In this document: in pieces, positions 22,935 through 23,034 of the stretch | How the letters are laid out: every line of letters begins with the position of its first letter | Numbering within the stretch: position 1 is the stretch's first letter | DNA from: an uncultured Collinsella sp. | GTDB lineage: Bacteria; Actinomycetota; Coriobacteriia; Coriobacteriales; Coriobacteriaceae | DNA: 23,034 nucleotides | Assembly: GCA_900544425.1 (NCBI GenBank) | Contig: UQUX01000016.1 | Span: 1 to 23,034, forward strand | Direction: 5' to 3' | Translations under genes and position numbers: made by a program | Notes under the pieces: model-generated | What the model was told of the DNA's origin: nothing | Seen by the model: only the letters and a program-made list of their open reading frames with translations | Databases searched by the model: none

Positions 22935-23034
22935 ATGGACACCGCAACTCGCGACCGCAACATAGCAACTTGGTTGGGCGATGCGCCGCAGCCGGTACGT
23001 GACACCACGAACCAGCTGCTCGAGCGCATCGCCC
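22935..23034 (+). CDS. Unidentified protein, N-terminal 33 residues (3' truncated)
   Basis: ATG 22935 follows AAAGGAG at 22924-22930 with a 4-nt spacer, and the frame stays open to the window end. The product begins with a charged, helical-looking segment (DTATRDRNIATWLGDAP, then a helix with NQLLERIA). This is too little to name a family, and no function is assigned. The strong ribosome binding site and in-frame continuation make it a real gene start. Confidence 0.7.
   Translation, partial: MDTATRDRNIATWLGDAPQPVRDTTNQLLERIA

Overview
The window is high-GC, densely coding DNA that looks like a chromosomal segment of a Coriobacteriia member, with Collinsella as the most likely genus. This is inferred from overall protein character, GC-rich codon use, strong AGGAGG-type ribosome binding sites and short intergenic gaps. 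No tRNA, rRNA, CRISPR array, prophage or transposase gene was seen. The backbone looks like ordinary core and near-core genome.

Layout. (1) 1-1253, + strand: the end of a thiamine salvage operon (thiM 3' end, an MTH1187-type thiamine-binding protein, thiE). (2) 1348-2217, - strand: a patatin-like phospholipase, convergent with thiE. (3) 2218-6929: an AT-rich regulatory gap, then two tandem paralogous cyclic-di-GMP genes. The first has GGDEF, PAS, two decayed GGDEFs and EAL. The second has the same front half but no EAL. (4) 7041-9929, + strand: a flavin reductase-like protein with a Cys cluster, an ArsC/Spx-fold protein lacking the catalytic Cys, a CobW-type GTPase, and the tRNA methyltransferase TrmL. 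(5) 9959-15680, - strand: a UvrA2-like ABC protein lacking the UvrB-binding region, an AAA ATPase overlapping it, and a TetM/EF-G-like GTPase. (6) 15935-17758: a GNAT acetyltransferase, a small Cys/His-rich protein, RsmJ, and a 47-residue membrane protein read directly from the sequence. (7) 17986-19331: a small four-helix membrane protein and the rRNA methyltransferase RlmA. (8) 19510-22846: a MATE exporter, then a LysR regulator divergent from an EamA transporter, with a LysR-type palindrome between them. (9) 22935-end: the start of an unidentified gene.

Functional links. The thi genes form a translationally coupled salvage operon. The two GGDEF genes can make c-di-GMP through their N-terminal domains, and the longer one can also break it down. 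Four products act on translation (TrmL, RsmJ, RlmA and the EF-G-like GTPase), but they are not one operon.

The most distinctive signal is a set of palindromic elements at gene ends. Two copies of the same ~31-bp element, 3.7 kb apart on opposite gene strands, each supply the last codon and the stop codon (ATG TGA) of their host gene. Two others share a GGGAC/GTCCC core, and one of these sits 1 nt from a stop codon. A 19-bp-stem hairpin begins 4 nt after another stop. Other points of interest are three 10-bp-phased repeats over the AAA ATPase promoter, a 13-bp tandem repeat ahead of the GGDEF-EAL gene, and a ~43-residue insertion in TrmL.
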